Under the pieces are notes generated by a model that ran no database searches, was not told the origin of the DNA, and worked only from the letters and a program-made list of their open reading frames with translations. This document shows positions 6,787-13,514 of a DNA stretch of 13,514 nucleotides, in pieces. Source of the stretch: Candidatus Poribacteria bacterium (GTDB taxonomy: Bacteria > Poribacteria > WGA-4E > GCA-2687025); the NCBI GenBank assembly GCA_002687025.1, contig NYZG01000401.1, forward strand, positions 1 to 13,514. The letters are read 5' to 3'. Made by a program: the position numbers and the translations under genes. How positions within the stretch are numbered: position 1 is the stretch's first letter; each line of letters opens with the position of its first letter.

Positions 6787-9538
6787 CCCTGCCCGACGTT
6801 TCCTCATCGCGTCTCTCTTGGCGTTCTGTTTCGCATGGCTCGCGCGGTCGGCAGACGCGCAGCAAGAGCTGGAAGCCGCGTCGGCGGAGCTCACCGTGAT
6901 AAGGGTGCTCTACGCCGGAAACGCCGGGGTCTTCCCCGAGCAACTGCCTACGATCGTCGCCGAGCTGCCCAATAGCCTCTACTCCGAGCATCGCGTGCGA
7001 ACGGTCGTCGAGAGGCTGTACGACACAGGCCGATACGCGCAGGTGCGCGTGTTCCGGCAGGATGTTTCCAACGGCGTCATCCTCATCATCGAACTGACGA
7101 CCAAGCTTCGTGTGCGGAACGTCGTGTTCCAGGGCTCGGACGCGGTAGGAGATCGCGAGCTCCGCAGGCGCGCCCGGACGACAGAGGCCGGCGAATACGC
7201 CGAGAGCATCGTGGAACGCGACCGAAGGGTTCTGACCGATCTGTATGCGGAACACGGGCATTTCCAGGCGGAGGTGGCCGCCGAAATCACCCCAGAGGGA
7301 CAACAGCGGGACGTCACGTTCATCATCGACGAGGGCGCACAGGCTCTGACGCGGGCCGTCCGAATCCAAGGAGCGGACGCGGTGGACGAAGACGACACAC
7401 GCGCACGCCTCCCCATTCGCACGGGCGACGCCTATTCGTCGCGGGCGCTGGATCGCGCGCTAGACGAACTGCGGAACATCTACACGCAGCGCGGATACTT
7501 GTCGATGGAGTCTTTCCGGCCAGACGTGGACCACGATCCCGACGCAAACGCCGTAGACATCACGATCCCGGTGGCCGAGGGGCCTCGCGTGCACATCGAA
7601 TTCACCGGGCACGCCAAGCACGACGCCGATTCGCTGGAGAAGGCGGCGGCCCTCGAGCGGGTTAACGACTTCGCGCTCCAGGCGGCGAAGGACAACCTTC
7701 TCGATTTCCTCGGCCGACGCGGCTACCTGAACGCGACGGTGGACGATCCGACGCAGACGGAGCGGGGCGATGATCTCGTAGTCGGGTTCCACATACAGGA
7801 GGGAGCGCGCTACCGCATCGAGGAGGTGCGCTTCGAGTCGGACGACGCGCTGTCGGTCGAGGAACTGCGCGGACAGGTGCGCACGCGAAAACGCGGGAGA
7901 CTGGGCGGCTTCCCGTTGCTAGGCATGCTGTCCGATGGCGGCCGCTTCGATCCCGACCTGTTCGAGGAGGACAAGCGCGTGCTCGAGCTGCACTACCGGC
8001 GGCTTGGGTATCGCCAGGCGCGCGTCACGGGCGGCCCGGTCATTGAGGATGGCGGCAACCGGCTCGCGGTCGTGTTCCAGATCACCAAGGGCCGGCAGTC
8101 CGTCGTCTCCGGCATCGAGATTCGCGGCAATGACACGGTGACGACCGAGGCGCTGTTGTCGCGGGTATCCCTGAATCCGGGAGACCCGCGAGACCGTCTT
8201 CGGGAGCTCGCGGGCGAACGTAGCATCCGCGAGCTCTACGCCGCGCGTGGACGGCCATACAGCGAGGTGAGAACCGCGTACAACGCCGAGACCGGCGTTC
8301 TCGCGTATGAGGTGGTCGAGGGAACTCCCGTGACGATCGGCCGCGTCCTCATTCAGTTCGAGAACGCGAATCCGAAGACGCGCCCGTATGTCGTCCGACG
8401 CGAGTTGCTCATGGAGGACGGCGATCCGTACAACGGCCTGCTGCTCGATCGCAGCCGACAGCGGCTGTTCCGGCTCGGATTCTTCAGCCGCGTGAGCATG
8501 CGCACGCCGGGATTCGACGAGGGCGAGGAGACCGTCGACGTGAACGTGGTCCTGAGAGAACGCAGCGCGGGATCCGTCAACGTGCGTGGAGGGTTCAGCC
8601 CGTCGGAAGGCGTGCGCGGGACGCTCGAACTGCTCCAGCGCAACTGGAACGGCACGGGACGTCGTCTCGGCAGCAAGCTTCGACTCGGGACCCTGGGGAA
8701 TCGCTACGAGATGACGTTCGTCGAGCCGTGGACCTTCGCCACCCCGACGCGGACCACGCTACGCATCTTCCGCGACAACCTCGAGGAACAGGACGACACG
8801 CTCACGACCGGGGCGCTCATCAACCTGTCCCAGTCCATCTACACGTACAACCGCGTCTCGGTGCAGTACCGCTACCAAGAGTTCGCGCTCGCGGGCGGCG
8901 CCGACGGCGAGACGATCGAGGACAAGGGGATACAGTCGACGCTGAGCGCTGTTGGGGCGGCGTTCCTGCGGGACACTCGCGACGACCTGTTCGCCCCGGC
9001 AAAGGGCTGGTACAACGAGGTCCGCTTCGAGGTCGCGGGCGGGCCTGCGGGGGGCAAGACGCGATTCACTCGTGTGACCACCGACGCGCGCTACTTCAGC
9101 AGGCCAGCGGGCAAGATCGTCTTCGCCTCGCAACTGAGACTCGGCGTGAGCTCCCGCCGCGCGGACCTGTCGCCTATCTCATCGACGGAGCGATTCCGTC
9201 TCGGCGGCAGCACCACGGTGAGGGGATATCCCGAGCGTTCTCTCGGCGTCAGGGACCTGTTCGGCAGCTTCCGGGGCGATCTCCTGTTTCAGGGCAACGC
9301 GGAACTCCGCATCCCCATCAAGGGCGTGTTCGGCATGGCGTATTTCGTGGATATGGGGAACCTGTGGACCAGCTACGGCGACATCATCGACGATCCGCCC
9401 AAGGTCGCGTTGGGAGGCGGCCTCCGCGTGCAGACGCCCATCGGCCCCGTGCGGATAGATGTCGGGGCGCCACTCAGCCGGCTGCGAGACCTCGACCAGA
9501 ATCCGAAGCTCTGGGTGGCGCTGGGCAACGCCTTCTGA
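6773..9538 (+). CDS. BamA/TamA (Omp85) family outer-membrane protein with seven POTRA-like domains
   Basis: Outer-membrane beta-barrel insertase-type protein, 921 aa. Residues 1-28 form a signal peptide ending SADA before QQ. About residues 40-596 divide into seven POTRA-like repeats of 75-95 aa, roughly 40-111, 112-189, 190-270, 271-345, 346-440, 441-518 and 519-596. The fifth has the GRFDPDLFEEDKRVL...YRRLGY pattern also seen in E. coli BamA POTRA3. Residues about 597-921 are the barrel, with the Omp85 signature RLGGSTTVRGYPE (809-821; Arg-Gly-Tyr at 817-819), GGGLRVQTPIGPVRIDVG (881-898) and a final Phe suited to a BAM-recognition signal. Its start lies inside the tamB end (14-base overlap), so the two are probably co-translated partners. 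BamA and TamA cannot be told apart here: E. coli BamA has five POTRAs and TamA three. No ribosome site better than AGAG precedes the ATG. Confidence 0.93.
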   Translation: MTSASPARRFLIASLLAFCFAWLARSADAQQELEAASAELTVIRVLYAGNAGVFPEQLPTIVAELPNSLYSEHRVRTVVERLYDTGRYAQVRVFRQDVSNGVILIIELTTKLRVRNVVFQGSDAVGDRELRRRARTTEAGEYAESIVERDRRVLTDLYAEHGHFQAEVAAEITPEGQQRDVTFIIDEGAQALTRAVRIQGADAVDEDDTRARLPIRTGDAYSSRALDRALDELRNIYTQRGYLSMESFRPDVDHDPDANAVDITIPVAEGPRVHIEFTGHAKHDADSLEKAAALERVNDFALQAAKDNLLDFLGRRGYLNATVDDPTQTERGDDLVVGFHIQEGARYRIEEVRFESDDALSVEELRGQVRTRKRGRLGGFPLLGMLSDGGRFDPDLFEEDKRVLELHYRRLGYRQARVTGGPVIEDGGNRLAVVFQITKGRQSVVSGIEIRGNDTVTTEALLSRVSLNPGDPRDRLRELAGERSIRELYAARGRPYSEVRTAYNAETGVLAYEVVEGTPVTIGRVLIQFENANPKTRPYVVRRELLMEDGDPYNGLLLDRSRQRLFRLGFFSRVSMRTPGFDEGEETVDVNVVLRERSAGSVNVRGGFSPSEGVRGTLELLQRNWNGTGRRLGSKLRLGTLGNRYEMTFVEPWTFATPTRTTLRIFRDNLEEQDDTLTTGALINLSQSIYTYNRVSVQYRYQEFALAGGADGETIEDKGIQSTLSAVGAAFLRDTRDDLFAPAKGWYNEVRFEVAGGPAGGKTRFTRVTTDARYFSRPAGKIVFASQLRLGVSSRRADLSPISSTERFRLGGSTTVRGYPERSLGVRDLFGSFRGDLLFQGNAELRIPIKGVFGMAYFVDMGNLWTSYGDIIDDPPKVALGGGLRVQTPIGPVRIDVGAPLSRLRDLDQNPKLWVALGNAF

Positions 9539-9563
9539 ACCTTCCCTGCGACGGGCGACACGC

Positions 9564-9569
9564 TATATT
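9564..9569 (+). promoter_or_regulatory. Candidate -10 element (TATATT) in the gap after the Omp85 gene
   Basis: An AT-only hexamer stands out in the GC-rich 156-base gap between the Omp85 gene and the next gene. It is 126 bases before the downstream ATG, and no convincing -35 is seen. If functional, the unknown 384-aa gene would have its own promoter, with a leader of about 119 bases. Confidence 0.25.
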
Positions 9570-9579
9570 TCCAGTCGTG

Positions 9580-9600
9580 CCGCGGTCGGGCCTGCCGCGG
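9580..9600 (+). other. Inverted repeat CCGCGG / CCGCGG in the leader of the unknown gene
   Basis: Two CCGCGG hexamers (9580-9585 and 9595-9600) can pair into a six-base all-GC stem with a nine-base loop. There is no T-run after it, so it does not look like an intrinsic terminator. It lies just downstream of the TATATT hexamer and could be a leader hairpin. In such GC-rich DNA it may also be chance. Confidence 0.25.
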
Positions 9601-9694
9601 ACGCCGTACCGTTCGGGCCCGGGGTCGGCGACGCCGCGTATCCCGCGGTGATCTTGCCACCGGACATGGCGGGCCGCCAGTCGGAGCCAGGCGC

Positions 9695-10849
9695 ATGAGC
9701 GAGTATCAGTACTACGAGTTCCTCGCGATCGATAGGCCGCTTACCGAAAGCGAGATGCGTGAGCTTCGGGCGATCTCTTCACGCGCCGAGATCACGCCTA
9801 CCAGCTTCTCCAACGAATACAACTATGGCGATCTGCGGGGCAACGCCGAGGATCTCCTGGCGCAGTACTTCGACGCGTTCGTGTATGTGGCGAACTGGGG
9901 CACGCGCCGATTCGCCATGCGTGTGCCGTGCGACGCCGCGGACTGGGACGAGATCGCGCCATACTGCGCTGGCATGAACGTCAGCGCGCGCCGGACGGAC
10001 GACCACATCGTCGTCGACCTGATGAACGACCCCGAGGACTGGGATGCCGGGTGGACGGAAGGCGAGGGCTGGATGGCCTCCCTCGCGGGAGTCCGACAGG
10101 AGTTTCTCGGCGGCGACATGCGGTGTCTGTATCTTGCCTGGCTGCTCTACCCGGGCGGATACGAGGGCGAAGACGACGTCCCGGATACCCCGGAGCCTCC
10201 TGTGCCGCCTGGGTTGACGGCCCTGCCCGAGCCGCTACAGGCGCTGGTGGAGTTCCTGCAAATCGACGAGGATTCGATCGCGGTCGCCGGCGAGGGCAGC
10301 GCGCCCGCGCCTCCTGAACAGGAGGGTCTCGCCGCGTGGATCGCCCAACTCCCGGCGGCTGAGAAGGACGCGTTCCTCCTCCGCGCGGCCCAAGGAGACC
10401 ATGCCGGGGCCGCCGCGGCGCTAAACCGTGGGTTTCGGGCGACGCGGGAGCCCGCCGGCGACCCGGAGCGACCCCGACGGACGGTTGGCGAACTCAACGA
10501 ACGCATCGAGGAACTCCGGGAGGCGCGCAAGCAAGAGCGACTACGCCTGGCGGCCGAAGAACGCCTGCGTCGCAAGGCGGCCGAGGCCGCGGCCAAGGAG
10601 AAGCGCCTCGACACACTCTCGCCTCGGAAGGTCGCTGCGTGGGTGGATGTCGAGCAGTTGGTCGCGGCCAGGCAGCAGGACTCGTACGACGACGCCATCA
10701 GGCTCCTCGTGGATCTCCGCGACCTGGCGGAGCGTGAGGGCGACGAGTGGGGCTTCGGCGAGCGCCTCGGCGTTCTCCTTGAAGTCCACGTCCGCAAGAC
10801 GACGTTCGTGGCGAAGGTGGAGAAGGCGGGCCTTCTGACGACGGTGTGA
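9695..10849 (+). CDS. Conserved protein of unknown function, starting MSEYQYYEF, with C-terminal coiled coil
   Basis: A 384-aa soluble, acidic protein whose function I do not know. It has no signal peptide or membrane segment, so it is probably cytoplasmic. Residues 1-155 form a conserved-looking domain (SEYQYYEFLAIDRPLT, EITPTSFSNEYNYGDL, YFDAFVYVANWGTRRF). From memory, proteins with this start are widespread and uncharacterised, and some lie near SWIM zinc-finger proteins; no such neighbour is visible here. An acidic, Pro-rich linker (156-173, ending EPPVPPGL) leads to a small helical region (about 174-250), a charged Arg/Glu/Ala coiled coil (about 263-305), then a conserved-looking C-terminal helical segment (306-380; SPRKVAAWVDVEQLV, YDDAIRLLVDLRDLA). 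The start is supported by GGAG at 9683-9686, eight bases before the ATG. The stop codon overlaps a GTG that could be an alternative start for the next gene. Confidence 0.85.
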   Translation: MSEYQYYEFLAIDRPLTESEMRELRAISSRAEITPTSFSNEYNYGDLRGNAEDLLAQYFDAFVYVANWGTRRFAMRVPCDAADWDEIAPYCAGMNVSARRTDDHIVVDLMNDPEDWDAGWTEGEGWMASLAGVRQEFLGGDMRCLYLAWLLYPGGYEGEDDVPDTPEPPVPPGLTALPEPLQALVEFLQIDEDSIAVAGEGSAPAPPEQEGLAAWIAQLPAAEKDAFLLRAAQGDHAGAAAALNRGFRATREPAGDPERPRRTVGELNERIEELREARKQERLRLAAEERLRRKAAEAAAKEKRLDTLSPRKVAAWVDVEQLVAARQQDSYDDAIRLLVDLRDLAEREGDEWGFGERLGVLLEVHVRKTTFVAKVEKAGLLTTV

Positions 10850-10949
10850 GCAGGACGGAGCGACCCGAAGACACCCGACGCGGCCGTCGCGCGATGTCCG
10901 CGGGCCGCAATCACGATGACATCGCCAGGCTTGGGGACGTTCGCCGTGG

Positions 10950-10955
10950 TATAGT
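10950..10955 (+). promoter_or_regulatory. Candidate -10 element (TATAGT) before the serine hydrolase gene
   Basis: TATAGT lies 46 bases before the ATG at 11002. TTGGGG at 10931-10936 is only 13 bases upstream, too close for a standard -35. If used, transcription would begin near 10962, inside the open frame of the alternative GTG start at 10846. That would favour 11002 as the true start. Confidence 0.28.
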
Positions 10956-11001
10956 CGAAACGCCGCACACCACGCCTGCACGCAACCGCCGGGCGCTCAG
11001 C

Positions 11002-12087
11002 ATGAACCCACAAGCCATCGGCATCGATTCCGGGCGCCTCGCGAAGGCGTATGAGCTTCTCGACGGCGCGCACGCCGCCGGGCAACTGCCGGGAGCGTCG
11101 TTGCTCGTGGCGAGGGGCGGCGTCCCTCTGGCGCCGCACTGCGTCGGGCGGAAGTACTTCGACCGCGACGACCCCGTGACGCCCGACACCGTCTTCCTGA
11201 CCGCCTCCGTCAGCAAGCCGGTGACGGTGTCCGCGGCGATGCTGCTCGTCGAGCGCGGCAAGATACGACTCGACCAGCCCGCGTGCGATGTACTCCCCGC
11301 GTTGGCGAACCGCGGCAAGGAAGCGATCCTCGTGCGTCACCTGATGACGCACACGTCCGGGCTGCCCGACATGCTGCCGGACAACGAGCAGCTGCGCCGC
11401 GAGCATCAACCGCTGAGCGAATTCGTGCGGCGCATGTGTGCGCTGGATCTGCTTTTCGCGCCCGGCGCACGGATCAGCTACCAGAGCTGCGGCACGGCGA
11501 TCCTCGGCGCCATCGTCGAGGAGGTAGAAGGCGAGCCACTACCCGAGTTCCTGCGGCGCGAGGTGTTCGAGCCGCTGTCGATGACCGGCACGTCGCTGGG
11601 CGTGAGGGACGACCTGGCCTCGCGCATCGCGCACGTGAACGTCGGCCCCGGCGGGTGCGACACCGATTGGGGATGGAACACGCCCTATTGGTGGGGCTTC
11701 GGCGCGCCGTGGGGCGGCATGTTCTCGACGGTGAGCGACATCGCGCGTTTCCTCGGGGCGTTCCTCGACCCCAGGACCGGCCCCTTCAGCCCCGCAACCG
11801 TCACGGCGATGACGACCGATCAGACGACCTCCATGCCCACGATACCCCCCGAGCAGAGGCACGGACAGGTGTGGGGTTTGGGCTGGAGGATTCAGCCCGT
11901 CGCGGGCTCATGCTACGGCGACCTCGCGTCACCTGGCACGTTCGGGCACCATGGGGCGACGGGCACGGTCGTCTGGGCGGACCCCGTCCGCGACATGGTG
12001 TGCGCGCTGTTCACCACGCAGCCGCACTCCACGAGCGCTCCGTTGCTCAGCCGATGCTGCAACCTCGTGGCCGCCTCTGCGCTGTGA
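11002..12087 (+). CDS. Serine hydrolase, beta-lactamase / class C penicillin-binding protein family
   Basis: Serine-dependent hydrolase or esterase of the class C beta-lactamase/PBP fold, 361 aa. Catalytic elements are visible: Ser-x-x-Lys as SVSK (69-72), Tyr-x-Ser as YQS (160-162), and HHG (316-318) within GHHGATG, where KTG stands in classic beta-lactamases. HLMTHTSGLPDM (113-124) is also typical of the family. Substrate is unknown; members include peptidases, esterases and few true beta-lactamases. No signal peptide is seen, so a cytoplasmic location is likely with this start. The frame stays open back to a GTG at 10846 overlapping the previous stop. That version adds 52 Arg-rich residues with no family likeness, so I prefer the ATG at 11002, though its ribosome site is weak. 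rtcB follows after 25 bases, so the two may be co-transcribed. Confidence 0.88.
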   Translation: MNPQAIGIDSGRLAKAYELLDGAHAAGQLPGASLLVARGGVPLAPHCVGRKYFDRDDPVTPDTVFLTASVSKPVTVSAAMLLVERGKIRLDQPACDVLPALANRGKEAILVRHLMTHTSGLPDMLPDNEQLRREHQPLSEFVRRMCALDLLFAPGARISYQSCGTAILGAIVEEVEGEPLPEFLRREVFEPLSMTGTSLGVRDDLASRIAHVNVGPGGCDTDWGWNTPYWWGFGAPWGGMFSTVSDIARFLGAFLDPRTGPFSPATVTAMTTDQTTSMPTIPPEQRHGQVWGLGWRIQPVAGSCYGDLASPGTFGHHGATGTVVWADPVRDMVCALFTTQPHSTSAPLLSRCCNLVAASAL

Positions 12088-12100
12088 CATCGACGGACGC

Positions 12101-12104
12101 GAGG
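12101..12104 (+). promoter_or_regulatory. Ribosome binding site deciding the rtcB start
   Basis: GAGG ends eight bases before the ATG at 12113. The reading frame extends upstream to an ATG at 11951 inside the hydrolase gene, but those extra 54 residues are Arg/Cys/Ser-rich and unlike RtcB, so this site marks the real start. Confidence 0.55.
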
Positions 12105-12112
12105 CCCGCCTC

Positions 12113-13342
12113 ATGATCGAATTCAAGACCGACTCCGGCGCCCGCGTGAAAGTGTGGGCGCCCTCGCCCGCGGCGGTCGAAGCGAACACGCGCGCCCAAA
12201 TCAACGAGATGGGCCGCCTGAGATTCGTCCACCATCACATCGCGATCATGCCCGACGTCCATATAGGCAAGGGGGCGGTGATCGGGAGCGTCTTCCCCGC
12301 GAAGGACGCCGTGGTTCCAAACATCGTCGGCGTCGACATCGGGTGCGGGATGAGCGCGTACGACACCGGCGTCACGAAGACGCAGTTCGCCGAGAGCATC
12401 GCTGCACAGGACATGGACCCCCGCTCGTTCTGGCAGCTCTGGGACATGGAGACCATGCGGGATGTCCCGACGGGCTTCAAGTCGCACAAGACGCGCCAGG
12501 ACTGGGACGGGTTCGGCACGCGGTTGCGCGCGAAGGGCTTGCGGCCTCTCCTCGCGGAGAAGGCGCACTACCAGCTAGGCACTTTGGGCGGCGGCAATCA
12601 CTTCGTCGAGGCGCAGGTGGACGAGCGAGACCACGTGTGGTTCATGACGCACTCGGGGTCGCGTCACACGGGTCTCCGCATCGCGAACTACTACAACGAC
12701 GCCGCGGAGAAGCTGCTCGCGCGGACGAAGACGCCGTACCCCCGTCACCTGGCGTACCTCCCCAAGAGCCACGACCTGTTCCACAACTACATGCACGACA
12801 TGGCGTGGGCGGTCTCCTTCGCTCTGGAGAACCGATGGCGGATGCTGGAGCGCGCTGTCGACAACTTCCGCGCGCTGGCGGACATGGACTCCACGCCGCC
12901 GGGCCGTGTCCGACGCGACGGCATCAACATCCACCACAACTTCGCCCGCGTGGAGCGCCACTTCGGGGAGCAGGTGGTCGTGCATCGGAAGGGCGCCACC
13001 TCGGCGACCGACGGCGAGATCGGGATCATCCCCGGCTCGATGGGGACGAACTCCTACATCGTCCGGGGCAAGGGATCGGCGGACAGCTTCGCGTCATGCT
13101 CCCACGGGGCCGGCCGCGTCATGTCCCGCACGCAGGCGAAGAAGACGATCCGTCAGGAGGACTTCGAGCGGTCCTTGGCGCACACCTTCACGCGGGCTTC
13201 CCGCGGCTACGTGGACGAGGCGCCGCAGAGCTACAAGGACGTGGACGAGGTGGTGCGTCGGCAGAGCGACCTGGTGGATGCCGTCCACATCCTCAAGCCC
13301 ATCATCACGCTCAAGGGCGACTCGAAGGCGAGAGATGACTAG
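12113..13342 (+). CDS. rtcB: RNA-splicing ligase RtcB (3'-phosphate/5'-hydroxyl RNA ligase)
   Basis: GTP- and Mn2+-dependent RNA ligase that joins 2',3'-cyclic phosphate or 3'-phosphate ends to 5'-hydroxyl ends, used in RNA repair and, in archaea and animals, tRNA splicing. At 409 aa it matches E. coli RtcB (408 aa). Metal and catalytic motifs are intact: GVDIGCGM with Asp75 and Cys78, GTLGGGNHF with Asn162/His163, HSGSR with His180, INIHHN (271-276), HRKGATSA (291-298), IIPGSMG (305-311) and the guanylation motif SCSHGAGRVMSR (328-339), where His331 corresponds to E. coli His337. The start at 12113 aligns with the E. coli N-terminus and has GAGG upstream. No rtcA, rtcR or archease gene is visible, so its partner and target RNA are unknown. 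The next gene starts inside its last codons. Confidence 0.96.
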   Translation: MIEFKTDSGARVKVWAPSPAAVEANTRAQINEMGRLRFVHHHIAIMPDVHIGKGAVIGSVFPAKDAVVPNIVGVDIGCGMSAYDTGVTKTQFAESIAAQDMDPRSFWQLWDMETMRDVPTGFKSHKTRQDWDGFGTRLRAKGLRPLLAEKAHYQLGTLGGGNHFVEAQVDERDHVWFMTHSGSRHTGLRIANYYNDAAEKLLARTKTPYPRHLAYLPKSHDLFHNYMHDMAWAVSFALENRWRMLERAVDNFRALADMDSTPPGRVRRDGINIHHNFARVERHFGEQVVVHRKGATSATDGEIGIIPGSMGTNSYIVRGKGSADSFASCSHGAGRVMSRTQAKKTIRQEDFERSLAHTFTRASRGYVDEAPQSYKDVDEVVRRQSDLVDAVHILKPIITLKGDSKARDD

Positions 13343-13514
13343 ACACGCCCTTACGACCTACGGCTGTCTTCTGCTGATCTGCACTATGGGAACCATCGCC
13401 ATGGCCGAGGAACGCATCGCGGCGCCATACGAGGGCGACGAGCAGCCGATGGACGGCGCGGCCGACAACGGCGTCAACATCCTCCTCGACCACGCCCATC
13501 AGTTCCTGTTCTTC
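13335..13514 (+). CDS. Partial secreted protein of unknown function (N-terminus only)
   Basis: An ATG at 13335 overlaps the rtcB end by eight bases (ATGACTAG) and has GAAGG at 13324-13328, six bases upstream. The first 60 residues are visible and remain open to the right edge. Residues 1-24 look like a signal peptide (MTRHAL, a hydrophobic core around CLLLICTMGTIA, then MA before EER), so the product is probably exported. The mature start is acidic (EGDEQPMDGAADNG), followed by VNILLDHAHQFLFF at the edge, a predicted beta strand with an Asp-His-Ala-His segment. This vaguely recalls DUF4350 or GATase-like proteins whose first strand carries an Asp/His motif, but the visible part is too short to assign. 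It is probably co-expressed with rtcB by translational coupling. Confidence 0.7.
   Translation, partial: MTRHALTTYGCLLLICTMGTIAMAEERIAAPYEGDEQPMDGAADNGVNILLDHAHQFLFF

Noticed and set aside
11951..12112. Upstream extension of rtcB to an earlier ATG
   Set aside because: The 54 extra residues overlap the hydrolase gene, do not resemble RtcB, and a ribosome site sits directly before 12113.
11283..12116. Forward open frame of 277 codons inside the serine hydrolase
   Set aside because: Arg/Ala-rich shadow frame; all family motifs (SVSK, YQS, HHG) lie in the hydrolase frame.
12154..13338. Forward open frame of 394 codons overlapping rtcB
   Set aside because: It is a +2/+3 shadow of rtcB with low-complexity Arg/Gly/Pro content, while rtcB motifs are all in the other frame.
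1..13514. CRISPR array, insertion sequence, tRNA/rRNA gene or phage module
   Set aside because: I saw no regularly spaced direct repeats, terminal inverted repeats, transposase or integrase motifs, or structural-RNA signatures on either strand.

Overview
The window is GC-rich (by eye about two thirds G+C) and every convincing gene lies on the + strand. A TamB-like protein and an Omp85 outer-membrane protein show that the host is a diderm (outer-membrane-bearing) bacterium. The tamB-then-Omp85 gene order is not the tamA-tamB order of Proteobacteria but resembles that of several other diderm phyla, such as spirochaetes. I cannot name the phylum. No mobile element, CRISPR array, tRNA or rRNA gene is visible.

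Layout: positions 1-363 hold no convincing gene and contain a TATAAT hexamer (192-197). Positions 364-6786 encode a very large (2140 aa) TamB/AsmA-like protein. Its stop overlaps by 14 bases the start of a 921-aa Omp85 protein (6773-9538) with a signal peptide, seven POTRA-like repeats and a 16-strand-type barrel region. After a 156-base gap come a 384-aa conserved protein of unknown function (9695-10849), a 361-aa serine hydrolase of the beta-lactamase/class C PBP type (11002-12087), and an RNA ligase RtcB (12113-13342). A secreted protein of unknown function begins at 13335, overlaps rtcB by 8 bases and is cut by the right edge.

Functional reading: the first two genes form an envelope-biogenesis operon. 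TamB is anchored in the inner membrane and is expected to span the periplasm and meet the POTRA domains of the Omp85 partner, for outer-membrane protein insertion and/or lipid transport. The TamB here is much longer than the E. coli one and contains a tandem repeat with strikingly constant internal spacing. The Omp85 partner also has more POTRA domains than E. coli BamA (5) or TamA (3). The downstream genes look like ordinary chromosomal neighbours with no obvious shared pathway. I see no clear evidence of a wholly new defence or mobile system. The best candidates for follow-up are the enlarged TamB/Omp85 pair, the unknown 384-aa protein and the truncated secreted protein.
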